Positions 41,201 to 49,855 of a stretch of 64,000 bases of DNA are shown here, one piece after another. The notes beneath the pieces are model-generated. The model made no database searches and was not told the DNA's origin. It saw only the letters and a list, made by a program, of their open reading frames with translations. Made by a program: the position numbers and the translations under genes. Position 1 is the stretch's first letter. Each line of letters opens with the position of its first letter. The DNA is taken from contig NZ_JACETV010000011.1 in the NCBI RefSeq assembly GCF_013912375.1, positions 1 to 64,000 on the forward strand, given 5' to 3'. The stretch comes from Emticicia sp. BO119 (lineage in GTDB: Bacteria > Bacteroidota > Bacteroidia > Cytophagales > Spirosomataceae).

Positions 41201-44149
41201 ACCTGTTGGCATTCCAACAAAAGTATTTACTGTGACAATTACCTCTGCAAAATCGCCTATGCACTCAATACCACTTTCACAACGGACTTTATAGATAGTA
41301 GTTGAAGTAAGGTTAGAGGTTATAAAAGGTGAGCCTGTGCCTTGCAAGGTTGAGCCACTGGCATCATACCATTTAACATTACCTGTGGTACAACTCGCAG
41401 ATAATGATGCAGTTGTATTGTAACATATCGTTGCATTAGCAATACCTGTTGGCGCAATAATAGTATTGCTTGTTGTGACGGTAATTTCTACAAAATTACT
41501 AATGCAGTCAGGAACACCGCCGCTTTCGCAACGAACTTTATAGGTGGTAGTTGAACTTAGGTTAGGGGTTTCAAAAGAAGAACCTGTGCTCAGTAGAGTA
41601 GTTCCTGCTGCGTCATACCATTTAACAGTACTACTACCGCAACTGGCGGATAACAATGCAGTTGTATTTTCACAGATAGTTAGGTTTGCTGTTCCTGTTG
41701 GTGAAACATCAGGTTTTACTGTAACAATAACATCGGCAAAAGCACTTACACAATTAGTAACCCCACCACTTTCACACCGAACTTTATAAATAGTATCTGA
41801 ATTCAGCGCAGGTGTTATAAAAGGTGAACCAGTGCCTTGTAAGGCTGTACCTCCGGCATTATACCATTTGATAGTTCCATAAGAACAACTGGCTGACAGT
41901 GATGTATTTGTATTGCCACATATTGTCGGATTTACTGTGGCAGTTGGGTTACTGACTTCAGGTGTTACAGTAACTGTAATATCTGCAAAATCACTTGTGC
42001 AGCCTGGACTACCGCTAAGCTCACACCGAACTTTATAGGCGGTAGTTGAAGTTAAGTTTGGTGTTACAAAAGGAGAGCCTGTACTTTGTAGAGCTGTACC
42101 GTTGGCATCATACCATTTAATGGTTGCTCCGGTACAATTGGCCGATAGTGAAGCAGTTGTATTGTTACAGATAGTTGGGCTGGATGTGCCTGTGGGAGTT
42201 GTAAGCACACTTACTACGACATCAGAAAATTCACTTAGACATGAGCCAACAGCACAACCCACTTTGTATGTTGTACTTGTGGTTAAAGTAGGTGTTACAA
42301 AAGTAGTACCCGTATATAGTAAAGTCGTTTCGTCTGAAGCATACCATTTAACAGTTCCGGAAGAACACATAGCAGACAATGACGTGCTTGAATTACTACA
42401 AATTGTTTTTGACAAAAGATCAAACGCTCCGCTAATGGGAGAGCTTACAGTTATCTGAACACTCACAAAACTGCTTACATTACAACCTTCACAACGGACA
42501 TTATATGTAGTATTAGAAGATAAAAGTGGCGTTACGAAAGGTGAGCCAGTACCTGATAAAGTACCAAACTGTGCGCTGTACCACTTGATAGTTCCGGTAG
42601 CACAGGTGGCCGATAATGTGGCCGAACTACCAGCACAAGCAGTTGCATTTGATGTGCCTGTTGGAGCAGAAGGCGGTGTGCAACCAGCCAAAGCGTAGTT
42701 TATAGTATTGGCATTGATAGCACTTATTGCCAGATTACCTGTAAAAGTGCCATCAGTCTGGGGGTTAAATCTTATATAAACTGTTGTATTTGAAACTGAG
42801 CCACCGCTTTGGGTAAGTGAAACACTATTAGCAAAGCCACTATTCTCATGTAAAGAAACTTCAAAACCTGTTGGCACTGTAACGGTAATATTACTACTCA
42901 GGCAAGAGCCACCCCATATCAGTATGGATTGCGTAGCTGTAGGTATACCTACTGTAGTAAGATAATTAGTGAAACTTCCAGGTATTTGTTCAAAAGCCTG
43001 GAGTGTACCGTCGCTTTTGCCACAAATTACCTCTAACAAACCATCTCCATCAATATCAGCTATAGTCGGATAAAAAGTGGAAAAGATACTTATAGCACTG
43101 AAATCATCGCTAACCAAGTTAAATGCTAAACTGTTTGCAGAAGCTTGTTGGTAGTGAATAATTTTACCATTTTTTGCAGTAATTAAATCTAATAAACCAT
43201 CATTGTCAAAATCTGTAAAATTAGGGCTTGTCCCGATACTTGTATTAATAAAAGAACTTGTTACCAGATTGAATATGAGGCTATTGGCTGAGGCCTGTTC
43301 GTAGTGACTTAAATTATTATCAGATTTCCCAACAATTAAATCGAGTAATCCATCTCCATCGAGGTCTGTAAAAGTTGGTTTTGGCGCAACATTTCCCAGA
43401 CTTATGCTATTGAAGGTATTGGTAACCAGATTAAATGTCAGACTATTTAATGAAGCTTGTTCATAATGAGCAAGTGTACCGGTAAAACGTCCGATAATCA
43501 AATCCAATAAGTTATCTCCATCGAGGTCTGTAAAAGTCGGACTTGCGACATCGCCAACATCAATAGTATTGAAGTTACTTGTTACTAAAGTAAAATTCAT
43601 GGTATTGACCGCTGTTTGTTTATAATGTACGAGTTTACCTTCCTGTTCTCCAATAATCATATCCAGTAATCCATCGCCATCGAGATCAATCAATTTAGGG
43701 AATGCACTATTTCCTACATCTATACCATCAAAAGCGGCAATTGCTGCGTAGGTCAGCAGGTCTTTTGTGGCAGTAATTTTAGGTATATTAACCTTTACAA
43801 TAGAAGTAGCTACTCTGCCGCTTTCTTCAATACCATTTACACATGAAGCATAATAGGTAGTATTAACTACCGGGTTTTGCGAAAGTCCAGTGCCTGTTCC
43901 AAGTACTGATCCACCGGTTTGTTGGTTATACCAGGTCACAGTTCCAGCAGAACAGTTAGCCAACAATGAAATACTTTCTCCTGCACAGATGGCTGTTGAA
44001 CTTACAGAAACCCCGGTTGGATCTGGAGGCACAACCAGAATAGCCTTGTTATTCGGGTAATGGGCAGAACGAGAGGGTGAGGTATGAGCTTTGACAGGAG
44101 TCCACAACAATACTATTACAGAAATGAGTGGAAGTAAAAGTTTTTTCAT
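38213..44149 (-). CDS. Giant secreted FG-GAP / Ig-like repeat protein with 3-coathanger-stack-like C-terminus
   Basis: 1978 residues. Signal peptide (1-21), one Ig-like unit (about 30-115), an FG-GAP/VCBS-type propeller (about 133-383, repeated LDGDGLLDLIIG calcium loops), a beta segment with WGGSCLSSN (about 390-490), eight Ig-like units of 70-75 residues (about 493-1133, each with C..NTTASLSA.C..GTIKWY). A second propeller follows (about 1143-1396), a second WGGSCLSSN segment, five more Ig-like units, and a C-terminal domain (about 1910-1978, YKAGNAILLNAGFEAQNGSIFRAYIGGC) like the 3-coathanger stack. Half of the protein is a copy of the other half. Likely a surface or matrix adhesin; no enzyme motif and no clear T9SS sorting tail. 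Confidence 0.85.
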   Translation of the reverse strand: MKKLLLPLISVIVLLWTPVKAHTSPSRSAHYPNNKAILVVPPDPTGVSVSSTAICAGESISLLANCSAGTVTWYNQQTGGSVLGTGTGLSQNPVVNTTYYASCVNGIEESGRVATSIVKVNIPKITATKDLLTYAAIAAFDGIDVGNSAFPKLIDLDGDGLLDMIIGEQEGKLVHYKQTAVNTMNFTLVTSNFNTIDVGDVASPTFTDLDGDNLLDLIIGRFTGTLAHYEQASLNSLTFNLVTNTFNSISLGNVAPKPTFTDLDGDGLLDLIVGKSDNNLSHYEQASANSLIFNLVTSSFINTSIGTSPNFTDFDNDGLLDLITAKNGKIIHYQQASANSLAFNLVSDDFSAISIFSTFYPTIADIDGDGLLEVICGKSDGTLQAFEQIPGSFTNYLTTVGIPTATQSILIWGGSCLSSNITVTVPTGFEVSLHENSGFANSVSLTQSGGSVSNTTVYIRFNPQTDGTFTGNLAISAINANTINYALAGCTPPSAPTGTSNATACAGSSATLSATCATGTIKWYSAQFGTLSGTGSPFVTPLLSSNTTYNVRCEGCNVSSFVSVQITVSSPISGAFDLLSKTICSNSSTSLSAMCSSGTVKWYASDETTLLYTGTTFVTPTLTTSTTYKVGCAVGSCLSEFSDVVVSVLTTPTGTSSPTICNNTTASLSANCTGATIKWYDANGTALQSTGSPFVTPNLTSTTAYKVRCELSGSPGCTSDFADITVTVTPEVSNPTATVNPTICGNTNTSLSASCSYGTIKWYNAGGTALQGTGSPFITPALNSDTIYKVRCESGGVTNCVSAFADVIVTVKPDVSPTGTANLTICENTTALLSASCGSSTVKWYDAAGTTLLSTGSSFETPNLSSTTTYKVRCESGGVPDCISNFVEITVTTSNTIIAPTGIANATICYNTTASLSASCTTGNVKWYDASGSTLQGTGSPFITSNLTSTTIYKVRCESGIECIGDFAEVIVTVNTFVGMPTGTATVTVCNNTTASLAASCATGTIKWYSVDGTTLLFSGSPFVTPILNANAYYKVRCEANTCHSNFIDISATIVANPTSISNTAVCNNTSATLSANCAAAAIKWYDASGTSLLFTGTPFITSNLTANTYYKVRCDNGSCVSNFETIAVNITTPKISAIKNPQVFSPITALDGIDVGVGSIPKLIDLDGDGLLDMIIGEQEGKLVHYKQTAVNTMNFTLVTSNFNTIDVGDVASPTFTDLDGDNLLDLIIGRFTGTLAHYEQASLNSLTFNLVTNTFNSISLGNVAPKPTFTDLDGDGLLDLIIGKSGGDFIHYEQASTNSLIFNLVTNSFLGTDLQSSISPAFTDFDNNGLLDFIIGRSSTTFVYYKQANPNSLTFNLVTNSFNNLNLGISQNSTFSDIDGDGFLDMVIGKGDGTLNAFEQVPGTFADFLGSVGTPSATQTVQVWGGSCLSSNIIITAPTGFQVSLNANSGFSSNISITPNSGSVANTIVYVRFNPSSEGSFTGNLQISASNVSTINFALNGCTPPASPATSDVSVCVASSATLTATCTSGIVRWYSSSTGHLEATGSPFITNPLSDSRIYSVRCEDCNVSSFVDVSVNVTPPINAPFDLTPRTICKNTSASLSAICSAGTVKWFDSDETTLLYTGAPFITPNLTTNTTYKVFCAIGSCLSVFNEVDVTIVSVPIPTGTANPTICANTSTSLSANCAEGTVKWYNSTGTGLQGTGSAFVTPDLSTNTTYKVRCENDGTPDCSSDFVDVIVTISPTLSTPTGASVSSAAICSGTNITLTASCAIGMIRWYNQQTAGTIIGTTSPLIQSPVSTTTYYVSCVNGLCETSRMATNQVVVTTQPPLPTAISVSSTAICSGSNVSLSATCAAGTVTWYNQATGGTVIGTGTNFSQSPTVNTIYYVSCKNGNCQTNRIATNLVTVAASSSTLNLTTNISSGATAQIAIQTITATNKIISPASVTYKAGNAILLNAGFEAQNGSIFRAYIGGCSN
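40301..40666 (-). repeat. 366-bp internal duplication, downstream copy
   Basis: Nearly identical to 43334-43699, exactly 3033 bp (1011 codons) away in the same gene. I count three mismatches, all in the first 80 bp, and about 285 bp of complete identity. It encodes FG-GAP repeats of the second propeller. Confidence 0.9.
43334..43699 (-). repeat. 366-bp internal duplication, upstream copy
   Basis: Partner of 40301-40666 in the first FG-GAP propeller. The near identity while flanking repeats have diverged indicates recent duplication or gene conversion. Confidence 0.9.
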
Positions 44150-44251
44150 GGGTGAAATCAGATTTGGGGTATTAAAAATCCATTTTCAGCCAAGCCTTAA
44201 ATAAGTGAGAAAACTGATTTGAGCGGCATGAACTCAGGAGGGATTTTAAAG

Positions 44252-44283
44252 CAAATCTATTAACATAAAAAACACTTCTCAAT
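44252..44283 (-). promoter_or_regulatory. Candidate promoter of the giant secreted protein
   Basis: ATTG (44280-44283), 20 bp, TAGATTTG (44252-44259) on the minus strand: a full -7 match and a one-mismatch -33. It would give a leader of about 95 nt. Confidence 0.45.
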
Positions 44284-44388
44284 ACCCTCTTGAGGGGATA
44301 TATTAGTGTAGAGCAAACCAATGAAAATTTCAATTCCTGTATTGAAAAGAATAAACTTATGTATGGAAATAGCAGTGATAGATATTGA

Positions 44389-45525
44389 CTAATTTACGTC
44401 TTTATCTGCTTTTAATTTCTCAATCATAACTGCTACATTGTTTTTATTAAGAATATCTGGAGCCTTTTGTAAGGCTATGCCCATGTATTCGAGAGCCTTT
44501 TTGTAATCTCCTTTGGCTGAATACACTCTTCCCAGGCCTACGTTAGTCGTATATTCATCGGGATGCTTATCGTAATTATATTGTAATACTTTAAAAGCTT
44601 CATCAATTTGATTAGAACTGAGTAAAGTACGGCCAAAGAAATGCACTTCACGCATATTACCTATAGCCAATGCCTCCAGAATAATTGCCTTAGCTTCTGT
44701 TTTTTTGTTTAGGGCCATCAAGACAGCAGCATGGGTACTTAATGTAGAAAAGTTTTTTTCACCCATTACCCTCATATTAACTGCTCTGTTGGTCCAGATA
44801 AGTGCCTGTTCCAAATCATAATTATTGGCCAGGCAAAAATTAGCAGCTTGTATCAGATCACTTGCCGCACGGGTAGTCTGAAAATCTTTTTTAAATGATT
44901 CGATCTGTAATTTCAACCGGTCAGTTTCTACTCGGAAAGGTATTATGCGTTTTTCCCAGCTGAGAGCAATAGTGGCAGCGTTTTCAGTCTGGTTTAAGAA
45001 CTCATATCTGAGCCATTCTACGCTTTGTTCCAGTGACTGATGTTTTACTCTTACCCGCAGCGCATCAGCTGTCGAGTCATAATAGAAGCTTCCCCATGAA
45101 GTGCTATTTTTTGAGAAAATCAATGTGCTTTCATCGGGACCGTTAATGACAAAGAAACCATATGTACCTGCTTCTAAGTCTTTCCCTTCGATTTTTACCC
45201 TATGGGAAAAAGAAATGGTTGTGTTTTCGTTAGCTCCCGCACGCCAGGGTACTGCATAACTGGTACCATGACCTAAATCCTGCAATCCATAATGGGCAAC
45301 AGTAGTGCCCCAAATCCTACCTTCCCGACCTTTTACACCTGGTCGTGAATAATTGACCGCAATTTTTACTATACCAATCTGTTCAGTTACGGAGGCTTTT
45401 TTATTTCCTCCATCGGGTTCAAGTACAATGTTTGGAATCTGGGCTGTTACAGAGGTGGAAAATAGTTGTAATAAACAAAGAACCAGCAGTTTAAATGGCA
45501 AAGTGAGCGTAGGTGATTTTTGCAT
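44389..45525 (-). CDS. DUF2911-domain secreted protein with TPR tail
   Basis: 378 residues with a signal peptide (about 1-28, ending VTAQ). The DUF2911 domain (about 40-200) shows IVKIAVNYSRPGVKGREGRIWG, PWRAGANENTTISFSH and AGTYGFFVI, all typical. The C-terminal half is helical with TPR-like units (ALIWTNRAVNMR, YTTNVGLGRVYSAKGDYKKALEYM). Function unknown; such proteins are abundant in Bacteroidota and probably act in the envelope. A -7 box (45558-45565) lies 33 nt upstream. Confidence 0.85.
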   Translation of the reverse strand: MQKSPTLTLPFKLLVLCLLQLFSTSVTAQIPNIVLEPDGGNKKASVTEQIGIVKIAVNYSRPGVKGREGRIWGTTVAHYGLQDLGHGTSYAVPWRAGANENTTISFSHRVKIEGKDLEAGTYGFFVINGPDESTLIFSKNSTSWGSFYYDSTADALRVRVKHQSLEQSVEWLRYEFLNQTENAATIALSWEKRIIPFRVETDRLKLQIESFKKDFQTTRAASDLIQAANFCLANNYDLEQALIWTNRAVNMRVMGEKNFSTLSTHAAVLMALNKKTEAKAIILEALAIGNMREVHFFGRTLLSSNQIDEAFKVLQYNYDKHPDEYTTNVGLGRVYSAKGDYKKALEYMGIALQKAPDILNKNNVAVMIEKLKADKDVN

Positions 45526-45557
45526 TTTCGGGTTTGTTTTAAGTAAAAGGATGTATT

Positions 45558-45565
45558 CAAAAATA
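45558..45565 (-). promoter_or_regulatory. Candidate -7 element of the DUF2911 gene
   Basis: TATTTTTG on the minus strand matches TAnnTTTG; no TTTG at the proper upstream distance. Confidence 0.35.
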
Positions 45566-45715
45566 CATAAACCCTATGTGCGTTGTATCACCCAAAGTAG
45601 GGGAAAAGTAGTGAGTTGGCAATGATGGAAGAGATAGGCAGATGAAGAAAATGAAGTCTCAATGAAAATTAATTGGAAGGTTATATAGAGAGCCGGAAAG
45701 GAGAAAGAATAGATT

Positions 45716-45750
45716 GCTGTTGAGAAGAGTTTTGTACTCTTCTCAACAGC
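45716..45750. terminator. Strong 14-bp hairpin after the small membrane protein gene
   Basis: GCTGTTGAGAAGAG and its exact complement with a 7-nt loop, 22 nt past the stop of the 64-residue gene. No T run follows on either strand, so it may act as an mRNA 3'-end stabiliser rather than a classical terminator. Confidence 0.5.
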
Positions 45751-45771
45751 GGTTTAGAATTATCTGATTTT

Positions 45772-45966
45772 CTATGCTTCATCTTTTGTGGTACGAATCA
45801 GATTGATGCCTGATAAAAAAAAGATAAAGCCTATAATACCATAAATAATCAGAGACTTAATACTTTTTGCACCACCAGAGGTGTTGACAAATATTATAGC
45901 TGAATAAATAAGTCCTACTATACCCAAAACGGTAAGTATTGCTCCAAAGACTCTTTTGAGGTTCAT
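45772..45966 (-). CDS. Small two-helix membrane protein, function unknown
   Basis: 64 residues: a positively charged start (MNLKRV), helix one (about 7-28, GAILTVLGIVGLIYSAIIFV), a short loop with SGGAKSIKS, helix two (about 38-57, IIYGIIGFIFFLSGINLI) and a charged tail. Such small proteins are common beside stress genes in Bacteroidota. The two well-formed helices and the hairpin after the stop support it as a real gene. Confidence 0.7.
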   Translation of the reverse strand: MNLKRVFGAILTVLGIVGLIYSAIIFVNTSGGAKSIKSLIIYGIIGFIFFLSGINLIRTTKDEA

Positions 45967-46114
45967 AAGTTTATACTTTAAAAATTATGTGGTAATAAAA
46001 TTCACAGGTTTAACTTATCAGAATAACTTAAAAAACTATGCCACGTCAAAGTATATACTTAAGTTGGATTATCTGTCAGGGTTAATTAATCATTTAGGAT
46101 TATAAAAAGACAAA

Positions 46115-47890
46115 TTATAAGACTTTTTTCCAAGTTTCACCATCCCATTCCCAAGTGTCATTTTCATCGATAGGCCAACTTATGCGGCCACCAAATAAGA
46201 CCACTTTATCACGTTTTTTGTCATAAACCATATAACCCATTACACGTTTTGGAGGAGCTGTTGTTGAGAGTTTATGCCATTTTGTACCATCCCACCCCCA
46301 TGTATCGTTTATTCTTTGCCCGTTTGATATACCCCCTGAAAGTATCATCATACCTCGTTTGCTGTCGTAGCAATAGCCGGGTACTAATCTTTCTCCCGGA
46401 TTTTCACCTTCAGTTTTGACGTTTATCCAGCTGTTGCCATCAAACTCCCAGATACCGTCGTTTATGCCACCATACAATACTGTTTTACCTCGTTTTTCAT
46501 CATATATCATTGCAAAACCCTGTCGACCTTCCGGCGAAGTGCCTTCAAATTTATGCCATTTTTCCCCATCCCATTCATAGGTAGAGTTATTTACGAGGTT
46601 TCTTCCTGAAGAGCCTCCGAATAAAACAAATCTGTTTCGTCTACTATCGTACACAAAGCCCGCTTCAGCAGCCTTCATTTCAGGTAATTCATTGATAGTT
46701 CTCCACCGCTCATTTTCAAAAATCCGAAGGTCGGCTAATGAATTATTATTATAAAAGCCGCCAAATGAATAGATTTTTTGCTGTTTGGTATGGTACGCCA
46801 TTTTCATACCACTGCGTTCATCGCCGATATTTCCTATTTTTTTCCAGGTCTTCCCATTGTAAGACCAAACATCGTTAAAAAATGGGATGGTCTTTCCACT
46901 TTCTAAAGGCGAGCTACCACCAAAAAGCATTACTTTGCTGGTTTTCTCATCATAAATCAATTCATGGTGGGCACGTTTGGCAGGAATAGTTTTTGATATA
47001 TAGCCTGGCCGAAGTTCATCAATTACTGAGGCATCAATCCAGTAGATGTTATTATCATTGTTTCTACTGCTGCCCCAGAAGAGGTATTTGCCATCAGGTG
47101 ATAGCCCTGCAAATCGCTCTGAAGCTTCTGTATTTATTTTTGTACCCATATTAATAGGCTCTGTCCAGATGCTATTCTGATTGAAGCAGATAAACAAATC
47201 ATTACTACCCAAGCCACCAGGCCTGTTCGATTCAAATATGATGAAATCTTCGTTGGGCGAAACAAAAGGGCCATCTTCATAATTAGTTGAGTTTATATCA
47301 GGAGGGAGGTCAATATTTGCGGAAGGGTTATTAATTGAAACTGCTCTGATGTCAAAAATTTTTCCAGCTTCTTTTCTGAATGAGTAGTAGAGATGCCCAT
47401 TAGCCGTAATGGAATGAGCATAAGTTGCACCATTGCAAATAGCAGTATCAAGTGGTGTGGGTTTCCCCCATCCGTCTTTGGTTTTTTCTACCTGCCAAAT
47501 CCACATATCTTCTAATTGAGGAAAACCTTTCGGTAGGGGTCGGCGTGAAGAAAAATACAGGGTTTTTCCGTCAGGCGAAAACCTCGGATAAACATCATCG
47601 AAACCTTCTGACAAAAATGATGGTCTTGAAGGATCTGTCCATTTTCCATTGATTTTTCTGGACTCTAAAATGTACATTGGGCTATCTAACAAACACCATA
47701 ATATCAGATCATTCTCTTTTGAAATGGCTGGCGCACTGTGCTCGAGCGCATCAGTACTGACAATACCTTTGGCAAAAACGCGCGCTTCTTTGCCCGGTGA
47801 AGGGAGGTCGAAATAAGGTGTAGGTTTAGAATAAGATATGCCTTTAGTTAAGGTAATTAAGAGAAATATTGTAAGTAAGTGCTTTTTCAT
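46115..47890 (-). CDS. Secreted PD40 plus kelch double-propeller protein
   Basis: 591 residues with a signal peptide (about 1-20). The first half (about 45-290) is a WD40-like PD40 propeller (PRFSPDGKTLYFSS, FVSPNEDFIIFESNRPGGLGSNDLF, RFAGLSPDGKYLFWGS). The second half (about 305-590) has six kelch-type units (YDEKTSKVMLFGG, YDSRRNRFVLFGGSSG, YDSKRGMMILSGG, each followed by NDTW.W.G..W). No catalytic motif is seen; it probably binds a ligand or partner outside the cytoplasm. A -7 box lies 20 nt upstream. Confidence 0.8.
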   Translation of the reverse strand: MKKHLLTIFLLITLTKGISYSKPTPYFDLPSPGKEARVFAKGIVSTDALEHSAPAISKENDLILWCLLDSPMYILESRKINGKWTDPSRPSFLSEGFDDVYPRFSPDGKTLYFSSRRPLPKGFPQLEDMWIWQVEKTKDGWGKPTPLDTAICNGATYAHSITANGHLYYSFRKEAGKIFDIRAVSINNPSANIDLPPDINSTNYEDGPFVSPNEDFIIFESNRPGGLGSNDLFICFNQNSIWTEPINMGTKINTEASERFAGLSPDGKYLFWGSSRNNDNNIYWIDASVIDELRPGYISKTIPAKRAHHELIYDEKTSKVMLFGGSSPLESGKTIPFFNDVWSYNGKTWKKIGNIGDERSGMKMAYHTKQQKIYSFGGFYNNNSLADLRIFENERWRTINELPEMKAAEAGFVYDSRRNRFVLFGGSSGRNLVNNSTYEWDGEKWHKFEGTSPEGRQGFAMIYDEKRGKTVLYGGINDGIWEFDGNSWINVKTEGENPGERLVPGYCYDSKRGMMILSGGISNGQRINDTWGWDGTKWHKLSTTAPPKRVMGYMVYDKKRDKVVLFGGRISWPIDENDTWEWDGETWKKVL

Positions 47891-47909
47891 TTTTGGAAGT
47901 CATTTATTA

Positions 47910-47917
47910 CAAAATTA
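47910..47917 (-). promoter_or_regulatory. Candidate -7 element of the PD40/kelch gene
   Basis: TAATTTTG on the minus strand, an exact TAnnTTTG match giving a short leader; the -33 element is not evident. Confidence 0.35.
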
Positions 47918-48075
47918 CCTCATGCTGAATTGAGGTTAATAACCCAATTGATGGGATTTTAATTTACTCTCTGGCGTCTAAATTAATTGGAATTAAATAC
48001 GATATGGGATAGTTTTAAAGAAGGTTTCCTTTAATGCTATAGGTAGGGTCATTTTTTACAGCATTAATATCTGAA

Positions 48076-48108
48076 TGAAAAAGCTCTTGCACGAATCGGC
48101 AAGAGCTT
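48076..48108 (-). terminator. Rho-independent terminator of the esterase gene
   Basis: A perfect 10-bp stem AAGCTCTTGC / GCAAGAGCTT (48081-48090 with 48099-48108), followed on minus by five T, 21 nt past the stop. Confidence 0.88.
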
Positions 48109-48128
48109 CCGAATTTTTAATTGAAGTA

Positions 48129-49655
48129 CTACTTTTCATATTTTAAAACCCTGTTAGCCCACGGAATGAAATGTTGCATATTGGGCCAGTCTGTATGCCC
48201 GCCATCATGTTGACGCCAGGCTAACTGTCCATTTAACATATCTGTATTGACTGGGGGCATTTTCTCAGTCATATAATCATTAGAAACACCAAGGTCTTTA
48301 GCTCCTAATAACTTATATACTGATCCCGCAGCTACAGTTGCCATATAGCTTCCCTGTTGGTCGAGCCATTTGGCATCACCTTTTTCAGGAATTCCATAAC
48401 TGATAAAGGTTGGTCTTGGTGCACAAAGGGCTATGAGTTCATGAGAATCGACCGATAAATCACAACCTGTTTTAGCTCCGAAACTTGCTTCTTCAGTACC
48501 ATATTTCATATAATTACCCCCCATCCAATAATAAAAACCTCCGGTAAGGTTTTCAACTCCCTCTCCGAATATCCTGCGGTGTAGTGTAGATCCGCCTTTG
48601 CCTGATGAGCCAATCAGACCTATGGCAAAACGAGGTTCAAATGCAAGCGTAACTAAGGCAGCTTTACCATAGCGTGATACGCCTTCAATGCCGACTCTTC
48701 GGGCATCTACTGAAGGATCTGTTTCCAGATAATCAAGTCCACGTGCGGCTCCCCAGGCCCATGCTCTCAAGGCTCCCCAGTCTTCTGGTTTTCTGGGTTG
48801 GCCTTTGTTAACCAAACCAATGATGCCTCTCGTTAAGCCAGCACCATTATCAGCCTGAATACTGGCAGGTTCAATAGTGGCATATCCCCAGCCTGCCGCC
48901 AATAATTGCTCGGTTGAAGGTGACTCACCATTGATAGGTGGGGCAAAGAAATTAGGGCCGGGTAATCGGGTAACAGGGGTATAAGCAGGATATTGATCAA
49001 AGATCGCTTTTAATGAAGGATCATGCTTAATCATCATATCTTTAAAAGCAACATTGAGTTTCTCCATGTGTTCGGGGCTGGGTTGGGCTGGAGCCGGAAA
49101 CGATGGCCTACCCAACATCATCAGTACCGGAACAGGGCCTTTTACATTGGTAGGCACGACTAACATCATATTTATATCAACATTAATCAATGGGTACTCG
49201 CTGTTGTCAACATGCCCTACCAATTGTTTGGCTACAACGGGTATTCTATTAACCACTTCTTTATCTGTAATTTTTACCGTCCAGGTTACTTTAGGTACAT
49301 TTTTAGGGACTCTGCCATACAATTCTCTTTCAAATTCTTCTGCCAGTTCGGGTCGGCGTTTATTCCACCAATCCTCGGTAGTGGTTACTTTTTTGCCATT
49401 TTTGAGAGTCAGGGCATCAGGTAATACAGGGCAGGGATTAGCGGCTGACTCGTTGTAATTCGCAGGGTTTTGCGCTGTTTCACTACTGTTATAGCCGGGT
49501 CTTAATTTTTTGATACCTAATTGTTGCATCATGTTTTCACGGTCTTGCTGGTCGGTGTAAGTTACCAGAGGAGGCAAGCCATCTTTGGAAGAGGCCGAAT
49601 TTTGTGCCATAGCATTTGCAGATGCTAATAGCAACGAAAAAAGGATTTTTCTCAT
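48129..49655 (-). CDS. CE15-type glucuronoyl esterase
   Basis: 508 residues with a signal peptide (about 1-17). An alpha/beta hydrolase whose nucleophile elbow is GVSRYGKAAL, matching the GCSRxGK mark of CE15 enzymes with Val for Cys. The later CDLSVDSHELIALCAPRP and the catalytic His in HDGGHTDWPN also fit. CE15 enzymes cut ester bonds between lignin alcohols and 4-O-methylglucuronic acid of xylan. It stands alone here without other xylan genes. An acetyl-xylan-esterase-like hydrolase is the alternative. Confidence 0.82.
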   Translation of the reverse strand: MRKILFSLLLASANAMAQNSASSKDGLPPLVTYTDQQDRENMMQQLGIKKLRPGYNSSETAQNPANYNESAANPCPVLPDALTLKNGKKVTTTEDWWNKRRPELAEEFERELYGRVPKNVPKVTWTVKITDKEVVNRIPVVAKQLVGHVDNSEYPLINVDINMMLVVPTNVKGPVPVLMMLGRPSFPAPAQPSPEHMEKLNVAFKDMMIKHDPSLKAIFDQYPAYTPVTRLPGPNFFAPPINGESPSTEQLLAAGWGYATIEPASIQADNGAGLTRGIIGLVNKGQPRKPEDWGALRAWAWGAARGLDYLETDPSVDARRVGIEGVSRYGKAALVTLAFEPRFAIGLIGSSGKGGSTLHRRIFGEGVENLTGGFYYWMGGNYMKYGTEEASFGAKTGCDLSVDSHELIALCAPRPTFISYGIPEKGDAKWLDQQGSYMATVAAGSVYKLLGAKDLGVSNDYMTEKMPPVNTDMLNGQLAWRQHDGGHTDWPNMQHFIPWANRVLKYEK

Positions 49656-49855
49656 TAGTTAAATAATAATTAAGATTGAATTGGTTTTCTTAGATTGTAA
49701 AGTGTGGAACTCAAAAAACAAAAAATAAGTGTAATATTGACATATTAAATCTAATTCCTATTCATGAGACTTCAAAGGAATTATAGAACTTTTAGAAATG
49801 AAGAATTTTTGATCTCTGATATAAAGGGGTCATCATTATAATCAGGTAGAGATTT

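Noticed and set aside
38787-42458. Several long open frames on the plus strand inside the giant repeat gene
   Set aside because: They mirror the Ig-like repeats of the minus-strand gene, share their repeat pattern, have no family similarity and recur at each repeat unit; they are antisense shadows.
38213-44149. Regularly spaced similar segments that might look like a CRISPR array
   Set aside because: Units are about 220 bp, vary in sequence and lie in frame in a coding sequence; there are no short identical repeats with unique spacers and no cas genes.
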